Shown here piece by piece: positions 60,580 to 64,000 of a DNA stretch of 64,000 bases. How positions within the stretch are numbered: the first letter of the stretch is position 1; each line of letters starts with the position of its first letter. The notes beneath the pieces are model-generated. The model saw only the letters and a program-made list of their open reading frames with translations, did not search any database and was not told the origin of the DNA. The translations under genes were made by a program, and so were the position numbers. Origin of the DNA: Mycolicibacterium sp. P1-18 (GTDB lineage Bacteria; Actinomycetota; Actinomycetes; Mycobacteriales; Mycobacteriaceae); contig NZ_NPKR01000001.1 of the NCBI RefSeq assembly GCF_008329535.1, forward strand, positions 248,001 through 312,000. The letters run 5' to 3'.

Positions 60580-61353
60580 ATGTCGAACCCATCGGGGACG
60601 GACGAGAACAAGGAATCTGGCGTGGACGACGGCTCTTCGCCCGAGACCGAGGTGATCGACCCGGCCGCGTTGGCCGGAGCCGCCGGACCGGACGAGCCGG
60701 AGCGCCGATTCACCGCACCGTCGGGGATGGACGCGGGCAAGACCCAGATCATCGAGACCGCACCCGAGCCGGCCACCGAGATCTTCGCCGTGCCCCGCGG
60801 GCAGTCCGACGCCGCGGAGGCCGGCGCCTTCACCGCACCGATTCCCACCGCGGGCGCCGCTGCGCCGCAAGTGATTCCGGGCCGTGGCGACCAGCCGAAG
60901 CCGCCGCGCAGTCGCCGCAGCTGGGGCTGGGTGATCGCGCTGGTCCTCGTCATCGCCGCGCTGGCCGCCGTCGCCATCCTCGGCACCGTGCTGATGTCGC
61001 GCGACGACGACGCCGCGGTGTCGCACGAGGACATGGTGCGCTCGACGATCCAGAACTTCGACACCGCAATCCAGAAGGGCGACCTGTCGACGCTGCGCAC
61101 CATCACGTGCGGCGAGACCGCCGACAGCTACATCCGGTACGACGACGCGCAGTGGAAGGACATCCACGCCCGGGTGGCCGCGGCCCGGCAGTACCCGATC
61201 GTCGCGAGCATCGACCAGATCGTCGTGCACGATTCCCACGCCGAGGCCAACGTGACGTCGTTCATGGCCTTCGACCCCTCCACCCGCTCGACGCGGAGCT
61301 TCGATCTGGAGCTCCGCGACGAGCAGTGGAAGATCTGCCAAGCGCCCCAGTAG
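60580..61353 (+). CDS. Membrane-anchored protein, Rv0361-like
   Basis: A 257-residue protein: an acidic, Pro/Ala-rich cytoplasmic N-terminus of about 110 residues with Thr-rich motifs (FTAPSG, KTQIIET), one transmembrane segment (WGWVIALVLVIAALAAVAI), then an extracytoplasmic NTF2-like domain with TITCGET and a final WKICQAPQ. It is similar in plan to the protein at 48547-48987. GGAGG lies 12 bases before the ATG. The stop abuts the fba stop. Confidence 0.8.
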   Translation: MSNPSGTDENKESGVDDGSSPETEVIDPAALAGAAGPDEPERRFTAPSGMDAGKTQIIETAPEPATEIFAVPRGQSDAAEAGAFTAPIPTAGAAAPQVIPGRGDQPKPPRSRRSWGWVIALVLVIAALAAVAILGTVLMSRDDDAAVSHEDMVRSTIQNFDTAIQKGDLSTLRTITCGETADSYIRYDDAQWKDIHARVAAARQYPIVASIDQIVVHDSHAEANVTSFMAFDPSTRSTRSFDLELRDEQWKICQAPQ

Positions 61354-62391
61354 CTAGCCGGCGGACACGCTCCGGCCGCTGCTGTGCAGGTCGTTGCACG
61401 CCTCGACGACGCGCTCGGACATCGACGCCTCGGCCTTCTTCAGGTAGCTGCGCGGGTCGTAGACCTTCTTGTTGCCGACCTCGCCGTCGATCTTCAGCAC
61501 GCCGTCGTAGTTGGCGAACATGTGTCCGGCCAGCGGGCGGGTGAAGGCGTACTGGGTGTCGGTGTCGACGTTCATCTTCACCACGCCGTACTTGAGCGAG
61601 TCCTCGATCTCGGACTTCAGCGAGCCCGACCCGCCGTGGAAGACGAAGTCGAACGGCTTCGAACCCTCGGAGAGTCCCAGCTTCGCCGCCGCGACGCGCT
61701 GTCCCTCGGCGAGCACCTCGGGGCGCAGTTTCACGTTGCCGGGCTTGTACACGCCGTGCACGTTGCCGAAGGTGGCGGCAAGCAGGTAGCGGCCGTGCTC
61801 GCCGGCGCCCAGCGCGTCGATGGTCTTCTGGAAGTCTTCGGCGGAGGTGTAGAGCTTGTCGTTGATCGCGGCCTCGACGCCGTCCTCTTCGCCGCCCACG
61901 ACGCCGATCTCCACCTCGAGGATGATCTTGGCCTCGGCCGCGAGCTTCAGCAGTTCCTTGCCGATCTCGAGGTTCTCGTCGATCGGCACCGCCGAGCCGT
62001 CCCACATGTGGCTCTGGAACAAGGGGTTCTGCCCCTTGGCCACGCGCTCGGCGGAGATCGCCAGCAGCGGCCGCACGTAGGTGTCGAGCTTGTCCTTGGG
62101 GCAGTGGTCGGTGTGCAGCGCCACGGTGACGTCGTACTTCGCGGCGACCACGTGGGCGAACTCGGCCAGCGCCACGGCGCCGGTCACCATCTCCTTGACA
62201 CCCAGACCGGAGGCGAATTCCGCACCGCCGGTGGAGAATTGGATGATTCCGTCACTGCCGGCGTCTGCGAAGCCCTTGATCGCGGCGTTCACCGACTCCG
62301 AGCCGACGCAGTTGATGGCCGGGAATGCGAAGGAGTGCTCCTTGGCACGGTCCAGCATCTCGGCGTAGACCTCGGGAGTCGCGATGGGCAT
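61354..62391 (-). CDS. fba: Fructose-bisphosphate aldolase, class II
   Basis: A 345-residue zinc aldolase. Visible ligands and motifs are HTDHCPKDKLDTY, ILEVEIGVVGGEEDGVE, TFGNVHGVYKPGNV, FHGGSGS and KMNVDTDTQYAF, all typical of the class II enzyme of mycobacteria. It cleaves fructose 1,6-bisphosphate in glycolysis and runs in reverse in gluconeogenesis. The ATG has AGAGGA 8 bases upstream. Confidence 0.97.
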   Translation of the reverse strand: MPIATPEVYAEMLDRAKEHSFAFPAINCVGSESVNAAIKGFADAGSDGIIQFSTGGAEFASGLGVKEMVTGAVALAEFAHVVAAKYDVTVALHTDHCPKDKLDTYVRPLLAISAERVAKGQNPLFQSHMWDGSAVPIDENLEIGKELLKLAAEAKIILEVEIGVVGGEEDGVEAAINDKLYTSAEDFQKTIDALGAGEHGRYLLAATFGNVHGVYKPGNVKLRPEVLAEGQRVAAAKLGLSEGSKPFDFVFHGGSGSLKSEIEDSLKYGVVKMNVDTDTQYAFTRPLAGHMFANYDGVLKIDGEVGNKKVYDPRSYLKKAEASMSERVVEACNDLHSSGRSVSAG

Positions 62392-62459
62392 GTGGTTTCC
62401 TCTCGACGTTCGTCCGGCTTCGCAAGGAAGTATCTCAACAGGCGCCGGTCGGCGACACC

Positions 62460-63038
62460 TCAGGGTTGTGACGGCGCAACGGCCGGCGACAGGATGCGCC
62501 CGGACAGCTCGAGCAGCGCGCGATGCAGGTCGGCGTCGTCGATGTCGGCCAACTCGGGATCGGCCGCGGCCCGGCCGACGCCGGAGCAGAACACCGAGAA
62601 GGCGATCCGGTCGACGTCGTTGCGGTCCGGCCCCTCCACCAGTTCGCGGAGACGGTCGGCGACCGCGTTGAATTCGGGATCGCTGGCCACCAGCGCGTCG
62701 ATGGCCGGATCGCCGTAGAACATCACCGCAAGCCTCCGGTGCCGCACCACCATCTCGACGAGTCCGCTGACGGCGACCGCGCGCCGCTGCTGCGGGTCGG
62801 GTAGCGCCTCGGCGATCTTGATGACCCGGGCGATGTCCTCGACGGACGGCCGGATCACCTCCATGGCGATGCCCTCCTTGGAGTGGAACTGGTAGTACAC
62901 CGCAGCCTTGCTGACCCCGACCCGGTCGGCGATCATCTGCAGCGACGTCCCGTGCACCCCGTGCTCGGCGAAGAGGGCCACCGCGGCGTCGAGCACCCTC
63001 TCGCGGGCCAGGCCTCGCGGTGCTACGGGTTTCGCCAA
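62460..63038 (-). CDS. TetR-family regulator, divergent from mmpS-mmpL
   Basis: A 192-residue TetR protein: helix-turn-helix VLDAAVALFAEHGVHGTSL...ADRVGVSKAAVYYQFHSKEG at about residues 16-58, followed by an all-helical ligand domain. The start is a TTG with AAGG just ahead; no in-frame ATG or GTG is nearby, so it remains uncertain. It lies 187 bases from the mmpS start on the other strand, and that gap holds nested dyads, so it is the likely repressor of the mmpS-mmpL pair. Confidence 0.85.
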   Translation of the reverse strand: MAKPVAPRGLARERVLDAAVALFAEHGVHGTSLQMIADRVGVSKAAVYYQFHSKEGIAMEVIRPSVEDIARVIKIAEALPDPQQRRAVAVSGLVEMVVRHRRLAVMFYGDPAIDALVASDPEFNAVADRLRELVEGPDRNDVDRIAFSVFCSGVGRAAADPELADIDDADLHRALLELSGRILSPAVAPSQP

Positions 63039-63130
63039 TGCCTTGCCTTCGCGGTCTCGCCGTCGGATGTCGTGGTGCCGCGAAGCTTACGGCCACTGCC
63101 TCGCACGAGTGTGCACGTTGCACCCATTGA

Positions 63131-63172
63131 AGTGGAGTTAGCCGTTCGGCTTGCTCAACTAACGCGTCCACT
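63131..63172. promoter_or_regulatory. Nested dyads between the TetR gene and mmpS
   Basis: Outer arms AGTGGA (63131-63136) and TCCACT (63167-63172), inner arms GTTAG (63137-63141) and CTAAC (63159-63163), with a central AGCCG-TT-CGGCT dyad (63140-63151). GGCTAACC occurs again at 63186-63193. These are candidate operators for the divergent TetR protein. Confidence 0.45.
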
Positions 63173-63225
63173 CTACTGTTTGACGGGCTAACCACTTGGT
63201 GGGCGTTCGCAGCGAAGGGGTTTCA

Positions 63226-63660
63226 GTGGTCGGGATCGTCAAGCGGGCCTGGATACCGCTGCTCATCGTGGTGGTGGTCGTGCTCGGCGGTGTCGTGGTG
63301 TACCGGATGCACGGCTTCTTCGGGTCGAACAACGAGATCACCCGCCCGGGCGCCGGTTTGGCCCAGGACGCCGAACCGTTCAACCCCAAGGTCGTGACCT
63401 ATCAGATCACCGGAACGGAAGGCGCCGTGGCGACCATCAACTACCTCGACCTGGACGCGACCCCGCAGCGCGTCGACGACGCCCGCCTGCCCTGGTCGAT
63501 CACGCTGCGGACCACCAAGCCGTCGGCCAGCGCCACCATCATCGCCCAGGGCGACGGCGACCGGATCGGTTGCCGCGTCAGCGTCGACGACGAGGTGCGT
63601 GACGAGCAGACCTCGACCGGGGTCAACGCTCAGGTCTCCTGCCTGGTGAAGTCCGCATGA
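63226..63660 (+). CDS. MmpS-family membrane protein
   Basis: A 144-residue protein of the usual MmpS length: a short basic N-terminus (GIVKRAWIP), one transmembrane segment (LLIVVVVVLGGVVVYRM), then a periplasmic beta-rich domain (PKVVTYQITGTEG, ATINYLDLDATPQ, PWSITLRTT). It partners an MmpL transporter in export of lipids or siderophores. GTG 63226 has GAAGGGG 5 bases ahead. It overlaps the mmpL start by 4 bases (ATGA). Confidence 0.92.
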   Translation: MVGIVKRAWIPLLIVVVVVLGGVVVYRMHGFFGSNNEITRPGAGLAQDAEPFNPKVVTYQITGTEGAVATINYLDLDATPQRVDDARLPWSITLRTTKPSASATIIAQGDGDRIGCRVSVDDEVRDEQTSTGVNAQVSCLVKSA

Positions 63661-64000
63661 GCGATCAGCAGACGATTCAGCAGCCGGTCCACCGCGCCCG
63701 GGTTCCCCGCTTCCTGCGCCTGTTCTGCGTGCCGGTCCTGCTCGGCTGGCTGGCGCTGACGGCGCTCGTCAACGTCGTGGTGCCCCAACTGGAGGTCGTG
63801 GGCGCGGCGAACTCCACGTCGCTGACCCCCAACGACGCGCCCTCGCTGCAGGCCACCCAGTTGGTGGGCAAGCTGTTCGGCGAATACGACTCCAACAGCT
63901 CGGCGATGATCGTCCTCGAGAGCGACAAACCCCTTGGCGCCCAGGATCACGAGTACTACGACGGTCTGGTCAGGGATCTGGAGAAGGACACCACCCACAT
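63657..64000 (+). CDS. MmpL-family RND transporter, N-terminal part (cut by window edge)
   Basis: The first 114 residues are visible: a short cytoplasmic lead, the first transmembrane segment (FCVPVLLGWLALTALVNVVV), then the start of the large periplasmic loop with SLTPNDAPSLQATQLVGKLF and SSAMIVLE, as in MmpL proteins. The full protein should be about 950-1000 residues and act as a proton-driven exporter with MmpS. The cargo cannot be assigned from this part. Confidence 0.9.
   Translation, partial: MSDQQTIQQPVHRARVPRFLRLFCVPVLLGWLALTALVNVVVPQLEVVGAANSTSLTPNDAPSLQATQLVGKLFGEYDSNSSAMIVLESDKPLGAQDHEYYDGLVRDLEKDTTH

Noticed and set aside
61354..63195. A long extension of fba through the TetR gene
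   Set aside because: Fba begins MPIATPEVY with a ribosome site. The extension reads the TetR gene in another frame.

Overview
The window is high-GC actinobacterial DNA from a mycobacterium, most likely an environmental, fast-growing one (Mycolicibacterium type). Marker genes seen directly are F420-dependent glucose-6-phosphate dehydrogenase (fgd), the GlnX-GlnH-PknG signalling operon, LpqL, MmpS/MmpL, a 13E12-type HNH protein and a PGRS-like glycine-rich protein. The blocks thiG-thiS-thiO / thiE-mutT3-glnX-glnH-pknG-ackA-pta-fgd, metZ-rhodanese-purT and purA-(Rv0358..Rv0361-like)-fba match, in order, blocks I remember from M. tuberculosis (about Rv0417-Rv0406, Rv0391-Rv0389 and Rv0357-Rv0363). 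The stretch before about 20.6 kb is accessory.

1-20.6 kb, accessory metabolism. After the end of a nucleobase permease and a small secreted protein comes a catabolic gene set: acyl-CoA dehydrogenase, FAD amine oxidase plus cupin, PYROXD2/CrtI-like oxidoreductase plus ADP-forming acyl-CoA synthetase, TetR regulator, class III aminotransferase, a complete polyamine/quaternary-amine type ABC importer and a Rieske oxygenase. Four control regions in this set carry the same dyad, GACTGA-N4-TCAGTC or a close variant, including the region in front of the TetR gene. I read this as one amine or quaternary-amine regulon. A xylose block (xylA, binding protein, ATPase, permease, ROK repressor) sits inside it and has its own control sites.

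20.6-34.5 kb. Tandem M28 lipoprotein peptidases (one with its catalytic residues lost), an SDR and a MarR regulator. Then a TPP-riboswitch thiamine operon (thiO-thiS-thiG plus an SGNH hydrolase), divergent thiE, mutT3, the glnX-glnH-pknG operon and a CtaG-like membrane protein.

34.5-46.9 kb. A 13E12 HNH protein, ackA-pta, fgd, a metallo-beta-lactamase-fold protein, a luciferase-like monooxygenase with a GNAT gene, an AT-richer leader and a PGRS-like secreted protein with no PE domain, an SDR behind a 20-bp near-perfect palindrome, and two hypothetical genes.

46.9-64 kb. metZ-rhodanese, a membrane-anchored small protein, a PurT homologue missing key active-site residues, a UBP zinc finger, a Na+/H+ antiporter, an alpha/beta hydrolase, a P450 with its 3Fe-4S ferredoxin, purA with a thioesterase, an M50 protease, a FUSC-type membrane protein, a DUF3151 protein, fba, and TetR / mmpS-mmpL running off the right edge. 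Many genes overlap their neighbours by 4 bases (GTGA/ATGA). At least thirteen genes appear to be leaderless, with a TANNNT -10 box 6-7 bases before the start codon. I saw no tRNA, rRNA, CRISPR array or insertion sequence.
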